Below, piece after piece: positions 7,773-23,854 of a stretch of 64,000 bases of DNA. A program made the position numbers and the translations under genes. The notes under the pieces are model-generated. The model saw only the letters and a list, made by a program, of their open reading frames with translations, was not told where the DNA came from and did not search any database. Numbering within the stretch: position 1 is the stretch's first letter; every line of letters starts with the position of its first letter. This DNA comes from Hydractinia symbiolongicarpus (Eukaryota > Cnidaria > Hydrozoa > Anthoathecata > Hydractiniidae), in contig NC_079883.1 in assembly GCF_029227915.1 (NCBI RefSeq), positions 7,750,001 through 7,814,000 on the forward strand, written 5' to 3'.

Positions 7773-8177
7773 ATGTCTGACGCAGCAGCTAAAGGAGGAA
7801 AACAGGCACCTAAAGTAGCCAAGAAAGGTGAAAAAAGAGCCGGCAAAAAAGGAGGAAAGATTGGTGGAACTGGTGAAAAGAAACGCAAGAGAAAGAGAAA
7901 GGAAAGTTATGCTATTTACATCTACAATGTTTTGAAACAAGTTCACCCAGATGTCGGAGTTTCAAGCAAAGCTATGAGCATCATGAACTCATTTGTCAAC
8001 GACATCTTTGAGCGCATTGCTTCCGAAGCTTCGCGTTTGGCTCTTCAAAACAAAAAGTCGACCATCTCTTCTCGTGAAATTCAAACCGCAGTACGTCTTC
8101 TCTTGCCTGGAGAACTTGCAAAACACGCAGTCAGTGAAGGAACAAAAGCCGTCACAAAATACACAAGCAGCAAGTAA
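7773..8177 (+). CDS. H2B: Histone H2B, copy 2
   Basis: Protein identical to copy 1; variant stem-loop at 8201-8216. Confidence 0.98.
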   Translation: MSDAAAKGGKQAPKVAKKGEKRAGKKGGKIGGTGEKKRKRKRKESYAIYIYNVLKQVHPDVGVSSKAMSIMNSFVNDIFERIASEASRLALQNKKSTISSREIQTAVRLLLPGELAKHAVSEGTKAVTKYTSSK

Positions 8178-8637
8178 ACCAACGTCTACCAAACACAAAC
8201 GGTCTTTTTTAAGACCACACATCTTTAAAAAAACATTTACTTGGCGTCACTACAAGTTAACCGAAGTTAATAAAACTTCTAAATAATGTGCTTAAGAACA
8301 CTAGCCTACATTTAAAATACTTCCCCATGTGTGTGTGGATTAGCTTCACTTTTCATACGTATTATTAGCTGTACTTGCAGAAAAGACAAGTACATTGATC
8401 CATGTTATTGCTTACATTTAACTTAACCCAGCTTTTCACGGAAACACTCCCAGGCAAATTAACCCTACAAAGTATTTCTAAATTTTTTTTGTGTCATATA
8501 TGACATAGTATCGTATAGCAATAAATGTAACTGTGACAAGACTTTACACATTGTGTAATTTGGAAGCGTGCACAAAGTAATGTTTTAAAAGATTTGTGGC
8601 TATAAAAATAGCCGTTTTTGTTGAGCAATGACAACGC

Positions 8638-8994
<357 letters not shown>

Positions 8995-9472
8995 TTAACA
9001 GAATTCAGACAGCTTTAAAAAGAGGCCATAGAATTACCTACTGCTCGTGGAAACACCCTAATTAACCAATAGAGTTGCGTCATTACAAAATGTTCCGAAC
9101 ATTTTGTACATTTTTTTAAGTAAAACTGTAGTTTTTTTAAAAATTCGTGGTCTTAATGTTTCAGTAAGGCAATAAATTTGGCATCGTTGGAATTCGCCAA
9201 ACCTTCTGCTACTTACTAAAAAAAAAAAAAGTCAAAAGCTTTTGTGTATCAGAAGATACAGCCGTTTTCCCGTAGCCAAAAAACACAGATTTTATAAAAA
9301 TGTTAAAGTAATGAGCGTAATGTCATTATGCAGCCAATCAGAAATTACTTTCTTAGCACCAATCAAATGGTTTGTTTTGAACCTTAGCTGTCAATCAATA
9401 TGAGAAATAAAACTTTGGCGCGATAGTGCATTTTAGACCGTCTTGTGTATCCGTACTACATCGACTTCTTAA

Positions 9473-9886
<414 letters not shown>

Positions 9887-10247
9887 GCATCTTACCAAAC
9901 AAAAAACGGCTATTTTTATAGCCACACATCCATAAAAAATATTACGGCTAGCTTTTTATATCAAACTTTGTCCTGCTTTCTGTTTAAATTTTATGCTACA
10001 TAAAAATTTTATGCTACATAAAGTTTGACAATGTTAAAAATATGAAGGGCAAGAAAAGTAAAAGCAAGAAAATAAGAAATTTAAAAACGAAAATACTTAA
10101 ACTTAGGGAATCTAATCTTAAATTTACTCTTTTTTAACTGTTTAAGTGACTTAAACAAGTTTAACTTTGTACCAAGATAATGTTTTTTTGTAAATGTGTG
10201 GCTATAAAAATAGCCGTTTGTTAATGTAATAGCCAGATACACACAAA

Positions 10248-10799
10248 TTATTTTTTTGCGGTCTTCTTTGCTGCCTTTTTGGGAGTCTTTTTGACCTTCT
10301 TTGCTGCAGGTTTTTTAGCAACAGGCTTCTTTGTGGGTTTCTTAGCTGCTGGTTTCTTAGCCGAGGCTTTCTTTGTGGCAGGCTTCTTTGCTGCTTTCTT
10401 TGGCGTGCTCTTCTTTGCTGGCTTCTTTTTTGGTGTACTTTTCTTTGCAGTAGGCTTCTTTGCCGTTGGCTTTTTTGCTGCGGCCTTTTTCTTAGGTTTT
10501 TCTTTTTTTACCTGACCTAGCTTGAATGATCCAGAAGCACCAGTGCCTTTAGTTTGAATCAAATCGCCTGATGTTACTCCTCGTTTAAGAGCCATTTTCA
10601 GATGATGATCTGAGTTTTCAGCAACTTTGTAATTTGCATGAATATATTTTGTAATAGCTTGGCGAGATGAACCACCGCGTTCCTTTAGGGTAGCGATAGC
10701 AGCCTTGATCATGTCCACATATTTAGGGTGATCAGCTGTCTTCTTTGCAGCAGGTTTCTTCTTGGGTGCGATTTTCTTTGGAGAAGCTGCTTCACTCAT
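10248..10799 (-). CDS. H1: Histone H1, copy 2
   Basis: Protein identical to copy 1 from the same ATG; stem-loop at 10200-10215. Confidence 0.97.
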   Translation of the reverse strand: MSEAASPKKIAPKKKPAAKKTADHPKYVDMIKAAIATLKERGGSSRQAITKYIHANYKVAENSDHHLKMALKRGVTSGDLIQTKGTGASGSFKLGQVKKEKPKKKAAAKKPTAKKPTAKKSTPKKKPAKKSTPKKAAKKPATKKASAKKPAAKKPTKKPVAKKPAAKKVKKTPKKAAKKTAKK

Positions 10800-11378
10800 T
10801 TTTAATGTTTTCTTACAACAATCCAACGATAAACGATGCTTGTTATCACAGTAGAAGTATACTAAACATTACCGTGTAAATGAGATATAATTTAAGACGG
10901 TGCGAAGTATGCGGACGTAAAAGTACCACTCCCGGGAATTGATTTGGCGCGAAAACAGAAATGTGTGTTTCTGTACATCGTATAATGTCCGTTTTGGGTG
11001 CCGCGACTATGCGAAAGCATGTTAATTTTTATTTGTAGTACGACGCAATAGTCTGCAAGAGAAGCTGCTGGAGTTTGAGGTCTTCAGCATTACATCTAGT
11101 CTGTTAATTTGGGCTTCTTCCGCGCTCGTGTTAGGATTTTCATAAAGCGTTCTTTGGTTTGCGTTGCGTATGTCGGCCTACATCATCGACACGGCCTGTT
11201 TCCGGCTATTAGGAGCAATTCATATATTGGGCACTGCGTTTCGACTTTTTTATTAGACCACAGTAAAAAAATTCACTCACAGAAGTCCCTTTCTTTCATG
11301 GCTACAAACACGAAGAATTCTGTCGTAAGTAAAACGAATGCGCAAGCCAAAATGACGATGGGGCGAAGTCATAAGCAT

Positions 11379-11451
11379 GGCCCTGTGGCCCAATGGATAA
11401 GGCATCTGACTACGAATCAGGGGATTCCAGGTTCGACTCCTGGCAGGGTCG
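11379..11451 (+). tRNA. tRNA-Arg(ACG): tRNA-Arg(ACG), copy 2
   Basis: Same 73 nt as copy 1; late hairpin/T-run at 11631-11657. Confidence 0.96.
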
Positions 11452-11773
11452 CACTGTCGCATTTCGGCTGCATGGTCTACTGTGTAACGCGCGCGCACGT
11501 TCTGGCGTAATGCGTTGATAAACGGAATGTACGCAGACATATTGGAAAGTAATATCACGCACTTAGTATCGTCGCCTTTGTTAGCATTCATGTAAGTTAC
11601 CATCCACTCGCTACAGTCGCTCTCCATCCTACGGCTAAATCAACAGCCGTGATTTTTACTATGTCGCCGTCCATCCGTACGCGGTGACAGTTGTAAGCTT
11701 TACAGTAACGTGACATGCTCCACAAGCAGTTACGGTGTGTGGACGATGCCTATCATGGCAACGCTTGTTCTTT

Positions 11774-11960
11774 ATCGCTTCTCGGCCTAATGGCTAAGAT
11801 CAAGTGTAGTATCTGTTCTTATCAGTTTAATATCTGGTAGGCCATTCTCTGAATGGTCAGTATATTAATCTGATTTTTGGCCTTGGGTCATGGAGGTGGA
11901 TTCATTCACGCCGTGACCACGGGTTGCCTTGGTGTTGCACTATTACCGATGGCGGCCCAC
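11774..11960 (+). ncRNA. U2: U2 snRNA, copy 3
   Basis: Same sequence as copy 1; candidate PSE at 11720-11728. Confidence 0.95.
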
Positions 11961-12150
11961 ATAAGCAATAAAAGAATAATAGCAGTCCTCTTTCCGACGG
12001 CACTCTGCATAGTCTACGGCGGGAACAAAACGCGTACACTGGGGGAGAATACAGCCTATGCCCCGCGACACGGCAGTTTATAACACACTCAAGCCACAAG
12101 CATTAACAAACTTTGAAGGGTACCCTCATGCTACGGTGCAGTTCCAACTC

Positions 12151-12315
12151 ATACTTACCTGACGGGGAAGTAAAGACTGATCAATGAGGGTTTTCTTCCA
12201 GAGTGAGGCTCTTGCATTGCACTACGCTTGGGCTGACCTCTGCGATTACTGCAAACGTCAGTAACTCGACCGTACAATTTCTGGTAGTGGGGGCCTGCGT
12301 CCGCGCTCGCCCCCT
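12151..12315 (+). ncRNA. U1: U1 snRNA, copy 3
   Basis: Same sequence as copy 1; candidate PSE at 12094-12102. Confidence 0.95.
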
Positions 12316-12642
12316 CCTTAAGTCAAAATGAATGAGCTTAGAAAAGTTGCGCGGCCAAATGTCGGTGGTGACTTAAACGCTAAGGTAAAACCTCGCTTGG
12401 CTGTTACGAAACGTGATTGCGATATAAGTCCTCGGAAGGCGGCGGAATTTTATTTTATTTGCCATTCCGTCAGGGTTATTGGATGATCGGCAATAGATCG
12501 AGTTTGTATGCATTTGAAAGCTCTTTTTTCTCGTACTATCACCTGAAAATGTCGTAGGAAAATGTCATAGGAAACACTTTCAACAACCGCCACGTTCCTT
12601 AATTGTTATAACAAGAAATATATCACAGCAAATGAAAATGAA

Positions 12643-12762
12643 AAGCCTACGACACCGGGAGTTCCCAGGCGGTCCCCCATCCAAGTACTATCCCGGCCCG
12701 ACGATGCTTAACTTCCGTGATCAGACGAGAACGGGTGTGTTCATCGTGGTATGGCCGTAGAC
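12643..12762 (-). rRNA. 5S rRNA: 5S rRNA, copy 3
   Basis: Same 120-nt gene as copy 1. The T-to-G change at 12852 is 90 bp upstream of its start, outside the internal promoter. Confidence 0.96.
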
Positions 12763-12959
12763 ATTAGTAGGTGCAAATACGTGCAATTTATTTTGACGTT
12801 GTGATCAAATTTTTTTATTTAATTTCTTTGAGTTACTTAGGACAAGGCGTAGGCATGGATTATCTATTAGACTTTAAGGTTATAGTTTTGTGAAAAAAAC
12901 AATGTTTTTTTAAAGATGTGTGGCTATAAAAATAGCCGTTGTTTTCTGAGTGTAGCGGT

Positions 12960-13340
12960 TTACTTCTTCTGTCCTTTGTCGTTCTTCTTTGGGAGTAAGA
13001 CAGCTTGAATGTTTGGCAAAACACCACCAGCTGCAATGGTTACACCGCTCAAAAGTTTGTTTAATTCTTCATCATTACGAACAGCCAATTGTAAATGTCT
13101 TGGAATAATCCTAGCTTTTTTGTTGTCTCTTGCTGCGTTACCAGCCAACTCCAATATCTCAGCAGATAAATATTCCAAGACGGCTGCTAAGTAAACTGGT
13201 GCTCCAGATCCAATTCGGTTAGCATAGTGCCCTCTACGAAGGAATCTATGCACTCTACCGACTGGAAATTGAAGTCCAGCTCTTGAGGATCTTGTCTTGG
13301 CTTTAGCCTTAGCTTTTCCACCTTTTCCACGTCCAGACAT
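12960..13340 (-). CDS. H2A: Histone H2A, copy 3
   Basis: Protein identical to copy 1; stem-loop at 12922-12937. Confidence 0.98.
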   Translation of the reverse strand: MSGRGKGGKAKAKAKTRSSRAGLQFPVGRVHRFLRRGHYANRIGSGAPVYLAAVLEYLSAEILELAGNAARDNKKARIIPRHLQLAVRNDEELNKLLSGVTIAAGGVLPNIQAVLLPKKNDKGQKK

Positions 13341-13624
13341 AACTGCGATTTGATTTGTAAGTTAATACAAAAACGTACGAATATTTAACGTAAGTGTTAA
13401 CGAAATAAACTTTACTCGTTTTTTCATCATAAAAATAGGATCGAAATCATGTTTTTTTAACCAATCATAATTAAGTATTAAACAAAAGATTTTTTTTTTA
13501 ACCAATTAAATTGCGTATCGGCGTTTTCGGATCGAATTCGATCCGATTTTTTTACTTATAAACAAAAAGTTTTGACTTGCAGTTTAATGCTTATTTACAA
13601 GTTAAGTAGCAAAAATTTTTAACC

Positions 13625-14029
13625 ATGTCTGACGCAGCAGCTAAAGGAGGAAAACAGGCACCTAAAGTAGCCAAGAAAGGTGAAAAAAGAGCCGGCAAAA
13701 AAGGAGGAAAGATTGGTGGAACTGGTGAAAAGAAACGCAAGAGAAAGAGAAAGGAAAGTTATGCTATTTACATCTACAATGTTTTGAAACAAGTTCACCC
13801 AGATGTCGGAGTTTCAAGCAAAGCTATGAGCATCATGAACTCATTTGTCAACGACATCTTTGAGCGCATTGCTTCCGAAGCTTCGCGTTTGGCTCTTCAA
13901 AACAAAAAGTCGACCATCTCTTCTCGTGAAATTCAAACCGCAGTACGTCTTCTCTTGCCTGGAGAACTTGCAAAACACGCAGTCAGTGAAGGAACAAAAG
14001 CCGTCACAAAATACACAAGCAGCAAGTAA
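13625..14029 (+). CDS. H2B: Histone H2B, copy 3
   Basis: Protein identical to copy 1; variant stem-loop at 14053-14068. Confidence 0.98.
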   Translation: MSDAAAKGGKQAPKVAKKGEKRAGKKGGKIGGTGEKKRKRKRKESYAIYIYNVLKQVHPDVGVSSKAMSIMNSFVNDIFERIASEASRLALQNKKSTISSREIQTAVRLLLPGELAKHAVSEGTKAVTKYTSSK

Positions 14030-14489
14030 ACCAACGTCTACCAAACACAAACGGTCTTTTTTAAGACCACACATCTTTAAAAAAACATTTACTTGGCGTC
14101 ACTACAAGTTAACCGAAGTTAATAAAACTTCTAAATAATGTGCTTAAGAACACTAGCCTACATTTAAAATACTTCCCCATGTGTGTGTGGATTAGCTTCA
14201 CTTTTCATACGTATTATTAGCTGTACTTGCAGAAAAGACAAGTACATTGATCCATGTTATTGCTTACATTTAACTTAACCCAGCTTTTCACGGAAACACT
14301 CCCAGGCAAATTAACCCTACAAAGTATTTCTAAATTTTTTTTGTGTCATATATGACATAGTATCGTATAGCAATAAATGTAACTGTGACAAGACTTTACA
14401 CATTGTGTAATTTGGAAGCGTGCACAAAGTAATGTTTTAAAAGATTTGTGGCTATAAAAATAGCCGTTTTTGTTGAGCAATGACAACGC

Positions 14490-14846
<357 letters not shown>

Positions 14847-15324
14847 TTAACAGAATTCAGACAGCTTTAAAAAGAGGCCATAAAATTACCTACTGCTCGT
14901 GGAAACACCCTAATTAACCAATAGAGTTGCGTCATTACAAAATGTTCCGAACATTTTGTACATTTTTTTAAGTAAAACTGTAGTTTTTTTAAAAATTCGT
15001 GGTCTTAATGTTTCAGTAAGGCAATAAATTTGGCATCGTTGGAATTCGCCAAACCTTCTGCTACTTACTAAAAAAAAAAAAAGTCAAAAGCTTTTGTGTA
15101 TCAGAAGATACAGCCGTTTTCCCGTAGCCAAAAAACACAGATTTTATAAAAATGTTAAAGTAATGAGCGTAATGTCATTATGCAGCCAATCAGAAATTAC
15201 TTTCTTAGCACCAATCAAATGGTTTGTTTTGAACCTTAGCTGTCAATCAATATGAGAAATAAAACTTTGGCGCGATAGTGCATTTTAGACCGTCTTGTGT
15301 ATCCGTACTACATCGACTTCTTAA

Positions 15325-15738
<414 letters not shown>

Positions 15739-16099
15739 GCATCTTACCAAACAAAAAACGGCTATTTTTATAGCCACACATCCATAAAAAATATTACGGC
15801 TAGCTTTTTATATCAAACTTTGTCCTGCTTTCTGTTTAAATTTTATGCTACATAAAAATTTTATGCTACATAAAGTTTGACAATGTTAAAAATATGAAGG
15901 GCAAGAAAAGTAAAAGCAAGAAAATAAGAAATTTAAAAACGAAAATACTTAAACTTAGGGAATCTAATCTTAAATTTACTCTTTTTTAACTGTTTAAGTG
16001 ACTTAAACAAGTTTAACTTTGTACCAAGATAATGTTTTTTTGTAAATGTGTGGCTATAAAAATAGCCGTTTGTTAATGTAATAGCCAGATACACACAAA

Positions 16100-16651
16100 T
16101 TATTTTTTTGCGGTCTTCTTTGCTGCCTTTTTGGGAGTCTTTTTGACCTTCTTTGCTGCAGGTTTTTTAGCAACAGGCTTCTTTGTGGGTTTCTTAGCTG
16201 CTGGTTTCTTAGCCGAGGCTTTCTTTGTGGCAGGCTTCTTTGCTGCTTTCTTTGGCGTGCTCTTCTTTGCTGGCTTCTTTTTTGGTGTACTTTTCTTTGC
16301 AGTAGGCTTCTTTGCCGTTGGCTTTTTTGCTGCGGCCTTTTTCTTAGGTTTTTCTTTTTTTACCTGACCTAGCTTGAATGATCCAGAAGCACCAGTGCCT
16401 TTAGTTTGAATCAAATCGCCTGATGTTACTCCTCGTTTAAGAGCCATTTTCAGATGATGATCTGAGTTTTCAGCAACTTTGTAATTTGCATGAATATATT
16501 TTGTAATAGCTTGGCGAGATGAACCACCGCGTTCCTTTAGGGTAGCGATAGCAGCCTTGATCATGTCCACATATTTAGGGTGATCAGCTGTCTTCTTTGC
16601 AGCAGGTTTCTTCTTGGGTGCGATTTTCTTTGGAGAAGCTGCTTCACTCAT
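16100..16651 (-). CDS. H1: Histone H1, copy 3
   Basis: Protein identical to copy 1; stem-loop at 16052-16067. Confidence 0.97.
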   Translation of the reverse strand: MSEAASPKKIAPKKKPAAKKTADHPKYVDMIKAAIATLKERGGSSRQAITKYIHANYKVAENSDHHLKMALKRGVTSGDLIQTKGTGASGSFKLGQVKKEKPKKKAAAKKPTAKKPTAKKSTPKKKPAKKSTPKKAAKKPATKKASAKKPAAKKPTKKPVAKKPAAKKVKKTPKKAAKKTAKK

Positions 16652-17230
16652 TTTTAATGTTTTCTTACAACAATCCAACGATAAACGATGCTTGTTATCA
16701 CAGTAGAAGTATACTAAACATTACCGTGTAAATGAGATATAATTTAAGACGGTGCGAAGTATGCGGACGTAAAAGTACCACTCCCGGGAATTGATTTGGC
16801 GCGAAAACAGAAATGTGTGTTTCTGTACATCGTATAATGTCCGTTTTGGGTGCCGCGACTATGCGAAAGCATGTTAATTTTTATTTGTAGTACGACGCAA
16901 TAGTCTGCAAGAGAAGCTGCTGGAGTTTGAGGTCTTCAGCATTACATCTAGTCTGTTAATTTGGGCTTCTTCCGCGCTCGTGTTAGGATTTTCATAAAGC
17001 GTTCTTTGGTTTGCGTTGCGTATGTCGGCCTACATCATCGACACGGCCTGTTTCCGGCTATTAGGAGCAATTCATATATTGGGCACTGCGTTTCGACTTT
17101 TTTATTAGACCACAGTAAAAAAATTCACTCACAGAAGTCCCTTTCTTTCATGGCTACAAACACGAAGAATTCTGTCGTAAGTAAAACGAATGCGCAAGCC
17201 AAAATGACGATGGGGCGAAGTCATAAGCAT

Positions 17231-17303
17231 GGCCCTGTGGCCCAATGGATAAGGCATCTGACTACGAATCAGGGGATTCCAGGTTCGACTCCTGGCAGGG
17301 TCG
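17231..17303 (+). tRNA. tRNA-Arg(ACG): tRNA-Arg(ACG), copy 3
   Basis: Same 73 nt as copy 1; late hairpin/T-run at 17483-17509. Confidence 0.96.
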
Positions 17304-17625
17304 CACTGTCGCATTTCGGCTGCATGGTCTACTGTGTAACGCGCGCGCACGTTCTGGCGTAATGCGTTGATAAACGGAATGTACGCAGACATATTGGAAA
17401 GTAATATCACGCACTTAGTATCGTCGCCTTTGTTAGCATTCATGTAAGTTACCATCCACTCGCTACAGTCGCTCTCCATCCTACGGCTAAATCAACAGCC
17501 GTGATTTTTACTATGTCGCCGTCCATCCGTACGCGGTGACAGTTGTAAGCTTTACAGTAACGTGACATGCTCCACAAGCAGTTACGGTGTGTGGACGATG
17601 CCTATCATGGCAACGCTTGTTCTTT

Positions 17626-17812
17626 ATCGCTTCTCGGCCTAATGGCTAAGATCAAGTGTAGTATCTGTTCTTATCAGTTTAATATCTGGTAGGCCATTCT
17701 CTGAATGGTCAGTATATTAATCTGATTTTTGGCCTTGGGTCATGGAGGTGGATTCATTCACGCCGTGACCACGGGTTGCCTTGGTGTTGCACTATTACCG
17801 ATGGCGGCCCAC
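17626..17812 (+). ncRNA. U2: U2 snRNA, copy 4
   Basis: Same sequence as copy 1; candidate PSE at 17572-17580. Confidence 0.95.
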
Positions 17813-18002
17813 ATAAGCAATAAAAGAATAATAGCAGTCCTCTTTCCGACGGCACTCTGCATAGTCTACGGCGGGAACAAAACGCGTACACTGGGGGAGA
17901 ATACAGCCTATGCCCCGCGACACGGCAGTTTATAACACACTCAAGCCACAAGCATTAACAAACTTTGAAGGGTACCCTCATGCTACGGTGCAGTTCCAAC
18001 TC

Positions 18003-18167
18003 ATACTTACCTGACGGGGAAGTAAAGACTGATCAATGAGGGTTTTCTTCCAGAGTGAGGCTCTTGCATTGCACTACGCTTGGGCTGACCTCTGCGATTA
18101 CTGCAAACGTCAGTAACTCGACCGTACAATTTCTGGTAGTGGGGGCCTGCGTCCGCGCTCGCCCCCT
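18003..18167 (+). ncRNA. U1: U1 snRNA, copy 4
   Basis: Same sequence as copy 1; candidate PSE at 17946-17954. Confidence 0.95.
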
Positions 18168-18494
18168 CCTTAAGTCAAAATGAATGAGCTTAGAAAAGTT
18201 GCGCGGCCAAATGTCGGTGGTGACTTAAACGCTAAGGTAAAACCTCGCTTGGCTGTTACGAAACGTGATTGCGATATAAGTCCTCGGAAGGCGGCGGAAT
18301 TTTATTTTATTTGCCATTCCGTCAGGGTTATTGGATGATCGGCAATAGATCGAGTTTGTATGCATTTGAAAGCTCTTTTTTCTCGTACTATCACCTGAAA
18401 ATGTCGTAGGAAAATGTCATAGGAAACACTTTCAACAACCGCCACGTTCCTTAATTGTTATAACAAGAAATATATCACAGCAAATGAAAATGAA

Positions 18495-18614
18495 AAGCCT
18501 ACGACACCGGGAGTTCCCAGGCGGTCCCCCATCCAAGTACTATCCCGGCCCGACGATGCTTAACTTCCGTGATCAGACGAGAACGGGTGTGTTCATCGTG
18601 GTATGGCCGTAGAC
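18495..18614 (-). rRNA. 5S rRNA: 5S rRNA, copy 4
   Basis: Same 120-nt gene as copy 1. Confidence 0.96.
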
Positions 18615-18811
18615 ATTAGTAGGTGCAAATACGTGCAATTTATTTTGACGTTGTGATCAAATTTTTTTATTTAATTTCTTTGAGTTACTTAGGACAAGGC
18701 GTATGCATGGATTATCTATTAGACTTTAAGGTTATAGTTTTGTGAAAAAAACAATGTTTTTTTAAAGATGTGTGGCTATAAAAATAGCCGTTGTTTTCTG
18801 AGTGTAGCGGT

Positions 18812-19192
18812 TTACTTCTTCTGTCCTTTGTCGTTCTTCTTTGGGAGTAAGACAGCTTGAATGTTTGGCAAAACACCACCAGCTGCAATGGTTACACCGC
18901 TCAAAAGTTTGTTTAATTCTTCATCATTACGAACAGCCAATTGTAAATGTCTTGGAATAATCCTAGCTTTTTTGTTGTCTCTTGCTGCGTTACCAGCCAA
19001 CTCCAATATCTCAGCAGATAAATATTCCAAGACGGCTGCTAAGTAAACTGGTGCTCCAGATCCAATTCGGTTAGCATAGTGCCCTCTACGAAGGAATCTA
19101 TGCACTCTACCGACTGGAAATTGAAGTCCAGCTCTTGAGGATCTTGTCTTGGCTTTAGCCTTAGCTTTTCCACCTTTTCCACGTCCAGACAT
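18812..19192 (-). CDS. H2A: Histone H2A, copy 4
   Basis: Protein identical to copy 1; stem-loop at 18774-18789. Confidence 0.98.
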   Translation of the reverse strand: MSGRGKGGKAKAKAKTRSSRAGLQFPVGRVHRFLRRGHYANRIGSGAPVYLAAVLEYLSAEILELAGNAARDNKKARIIPRHLQLAVRNDEELNKLLSGVTIAAGGVLPNIQAVLLPKKNDKGQKK

Positions 19193-19476
19193 AACTGCGA
19201 TTTGATTTGTAAGTTAATACAAAAACGTACGAATATTTAACGTAAGTGTTAACGAAATAAACTTTACTCGTTTTTTCATCATAAAAATAGGATCGAAATC
19301 ATGTTTTTTTAACCAATCATAATTAAGTATTAAACAAAAGATTTTTTTTTTAACCAATTAAATTGCGTATCGGCGTTTTCGGATCGAATTCGATCCGATT
19401 TTTTTACTTATAAACAAAAAGTTTTGACTTGCAGTTTAATGCTTATTTACAAGTTAAGTAGCAAAAATTTTTAACC

Positions 19477-19881
19477 ATGTCTGACGCAGCAGCTAAAGGA
19501 GGAAAACAGGCACCTAAAGTAGCCAAGAAAGGTGAAAAAAGAGCCGGCAAAAAAGGAGGAAAGATTGGTGGAACTGGTGAAAAGAAACGCAAGAGAAAGA
19601 GAAAGGAAAGTTATGCTATTTACATCTACAATGTTTTGAAACAAGTTCACCCAGATGTCGGAGTTTCAAGCAAAGCTATGAGCATCATGAACTCATTTGT
19701 CAACGACATCTTTGAGCGCATTGCTTCCGAAGCTTCGCGTTTGGCTCTTCAAAACAAAAAGTCGACCATCTCTTCTCGTGAAATTCAAACCGCAGTACGT
19801 CTTCTCTTGCCTGGAGAACTTGCAAAACACGCAGTCAGTGAAGGAACAAAAGCCGTCACAAAATACACAAGCAGCAAGTAA
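19477..19881 (+). CDS. H2B: Histone H2B, copy 4
   Basis: Protein identical to copy 1; variant stem-loop at 19905-19920. Confidence 0.98.
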   Translation: MSDAAAKGGKQAPKVAKKGEKRAGKKGGKIGGTGEKKRKRKRKESYAIYIYNVLKQVHPDVGVSSKAMSIMNSFVNDIFERIASEASRLALQNKKSTISSREIQTAVRLLLPGELAKHAVSEGTKAVTKYTSSK

Positions 19882-20341
19882 ACCAACGTCTACCAAACAC
19901 AAACGGTCTTTTTTAAGACCACACATCTTTAAAAAAACATTTACTTGGCGTCACTACAAGTTAACCGAAGTTAATAAAACTTCTAAATAATGTGCTTAAG
20001 AACACTAGCCTACATTTAAAATACTTCCCCATGTGTGTGTGGATTAGCTTCACTTTTCATACGTATTATTAGCTGTACTTGCAGAAAAGACAAGTACATT
20101 GATCCATGTTATTGCTTACATTTAACTTAACCCAGCTTTTCACGGAAACACTCCCAGGCAAATTAACCCTACAAAGTATTTCTAAATTTTTTTTGTGTCA
20201 TATATGACATAGTATCGTATAGCAATAAATGTAACTGTGACAAGACTTTACACATTGTGTAATTTGGAAGCGTGCACAAAGTAATGTTTTAAAAGATTTG
20301 TGGCTATAAAAATAGCCGTTTTTGTTGAGCAATGACAACGC

Positions 20342-20698
<357 letters not shown>

Positions 20699-21176
20699 TT
20701 AACAGAATTCAGACAGCTTTAAAAAGAGGCCATAAAATTACCTACTGCTCGTGGAAACACCCTAATTAACCAATAGAGTTGCGTCATTACAAAATGTTCC
20801 GAACATTTTGTACATTTTTTTAAGTAAAACTGTAGTTTTTTTAAAAATTCGTGGTCTTAATGTTTCAGTAAGGCAATAAATTTGGCATCGTTGGAATTCG
20901 CCAAACCTTCTGCTACTTACTAAAAAAAAAAAAAGTCAAAAGCTTTTGTGTATCAGAAGATACAGCCGTTTTCCCGTAGCCAAAAAACACAGATTTTATA
21001 AAAATGTTAAAGTAATGAGCGTAATGTCATTATGCAGCCAATCAGAAATTACTTTCTTAGCACCAATCAAATGGTTTGTTTTGAACCTTAGCTGTCAATC
21101 AATATGAGAAATAAAACTTTGGCGCGATAGTGCATTTTAGACCGTCTTGTGTATCCGTACTACATCGACTTCTTAA

Positions 21177-21590
<414 letters not shown>

Positions 21591-21951
21591 GCATCTTACC
21601 AAACAAAAAACGGCTATTTTTATAGCCACACATCCATAAAAAATATTACGGCTAGCTTTTTATATCAAACTTTGTCCTGCTTTCTGTTTAAATTTTATGC
21701 TACATAAAAATTTTATGCTACATAAAGTTTGACAATGTTAAAAATATGAAGGGCAAGAAAAGTAAAAGCAAGAAAATAAGAAATTTAAAAACGAAAATAC
21801 TTAAACTTAGGGAATCTAATCTTAAATTTACTCTTTTTTAACTGTTTAAGTGACTTAAACAAGTTTAACTTTGTACCAAGATAATGTTTTTTTGTAAATG
21901 TGTGGCTATAAAAATAGCCGTTTGTTAATGTAATAGCCAGATACACACAAA

Positions 21952-22503
21952 TTATTTTTTTGCGGTCTTCTTTGCTGCCTTTTTGGGAGTCTTTTTGACC
22001 TTCTTTGCTGCAGGTTTTTTAGCAACAGGCTTCTTTGTGGGTTTCTTAGCTGCTGGTTTCTTAGCCGAGGCTTTCTTTGTGGCAGGCTTCTTTGCTGCTT
22101 TCTTTGGCGTGCTCTTCTTTGCTGGCTTCTTTTTTGGTGTACTTTTCTTTGCAGTAGGCTTCTTTGCCGTTGGCTTTTTTGCTGCGGCCTTTTTCTTAGG
22201 TTTTTCTTTTTTTACCTGACCTAGCTTGAATGATCCAGAAGCACCAGTGCCTTTAGTTTGAATCAAATCGCCTGATGTTACTCCTCGTTTAAGAGCCATT
22301 TTCAGATGATGATCTGAGTTTTCAGCAACTTTGTAATTTGCATGAATATATTTTGTAATAGCTTGGCGAGATGAACCACCGCGTTCCTTTAGGGTAGCGA
22401 TAGCAGCCTTGATCATGTCCACATATTTAGGGTGATCAGCTGTCTTCTTTGCAGCAGGTTTCTTCTTGGGTGCGATTTTCTTTGGAGAAGCTGCTTCACT
22501 CAT
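21952..22503 (-). CDS. H1: Histone H1, copy 4
   Basis: Protein identical to copy 1; stem-loop at 21904-21919. The G-to-T at 22691 is 188 bp upstream of the ATG, just beyond the H1 box. Confidence 0.97.
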   Translation of the reverse strand: MSEAASPKKIAPKKKPAAKKTADHPKYVDMIKAAIATLKERGGSSRQAITKYIHANYKVAENSDHHLKMALKRGVTSGDLIQTKGTGASGSFKLGQVKKEKPKKKAAAKKPTAKKPTAKKSTPKKKPAKKSTPKKAAKKPATKKASAKKPAAKKPTKKPVAKKPAAKKVKKTPKKAAKKTAKK

Positions 22504-23082
22504 TTTTAATGTTTTCTTACAACAATCCAACGATAAACGATGCTTGTTATCACAGTAGAAGTATACTAAACATTACCGTGTAAATGAGATATAATTTAAG
22601 ACGGTGCGAAGTATGCGGACGTAAAAGTACCACTCCCGGGAATTGATTTGGCGCGAAAACAGAAATGTGTGTTTCTGTACATCGTATAATTTCCGTTTTG
22701 GGTGCCGCGACTATGCGAAAGCATGTTAATTTTTATTTGTAGTACGACGCAATAGTCTGCAAGAGAAGCTGCTGGAGTTTGAGGTCTTCAGCATTACATC
22801 TAGTCTGTTAATTTGGGCTTCTTCCGCGCTCGTGTTAGGATTTTCATAAAGCGTTCTTTGGTTTGCGTTGCGTATGTCGGCCTACATCATCGACACGGCC
22901 TGTTTCCGGCTATTAGGAGCAATTCATATATTGGGCACTGCGTTTCGACTTTTTTATTAGACCACAGTAAAAAAATTCACTCACAGAAGTCCCTTTCTTT
23001 CATGGCTACAAACACGAAGAATTCTGTCGTAAGTAAAACGAATGCGCAAGCCAAAATGACGATGGGGCGAAGTCATAAGCAT

Positions 23083-23155
23083 GGCCCTGTGGCCCAATGG
23101 ATAAGGCATCTGACTACGAATCAGGGGATTCCAGGTTCGACTCCTGGCAGGGTCG
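23083..23155 (+). tRNA. tRNA-Arg(ACG): tRNA-Arg(ACG), copy 4
   Basis: Same 73 nt as copy 1; late hairpin/T-run at 23335-23361. Confidence 0.96.
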
Positions 23156-23477
23156 CACTGTCGCATTTCGGCTGCATGGTCTACTGTGTAACGCGCGCGC
23201 ACGTTCTGGCGTAATGCGTTGATAAACGGAATGTACGCAGACATATTGGAAAGTAATATCACGCACTTAGTATCGTCGCCTTTGTTAGCATTCATGTAAG
23301 TTACCATCCACTCGCTACAGTCGCTCTCCATCCTACGGCTAAATCAACAGCCGTGATTTTTACTATGTCGCCGTCCATCCGTACGCGGTGACAGTTGTAA
23401 GCTTTACAGTAACGTGACATGCTCCACAAGCAGTTACGGTGTGTGGACGATGCCTATCATGGCAACGCTTGTTCTTT

Positions 23478-23664
23478 ATCGCTTCTCGGCCTAATGGCTA
23501 AGATCAAGTGTAGTATCTGTTCTTATCAGTTTAATATCTGGTAGGCCATTCTCTGAATGGTCAGTATATTAATCTGATTTTTGGCCTTGGGTCATGGAGG
23601 TGGATTCATTCACGCCGTGACCACGGGTTGCCTTGGTGTTGCACTATTACCGATGGCGGCCCAC
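23478..23664 (+). ncRNA. U2: U2 snRNA, copy 5
   Basis: Same sequence as copy 1; candidate PSE at 23424-23432. Confidence 0.95.
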
Positions 23665-23854
23665 ATAAGCAATAAAAGAATAATAGCAGTCCTCTTTCCG
23701 ACGGCACTCTGCATAGTCTACGGCGGGAACAAAACGCGTACACTGGGGGAGAATACAGCCTATGCCCCGCGACACGGCAGTTTATAACACACTCAAGCCA
23801 CAAGCATTAACAAACTTTGAAGGGTACCCTCATGCTACGGTGCAGTTCCAACTC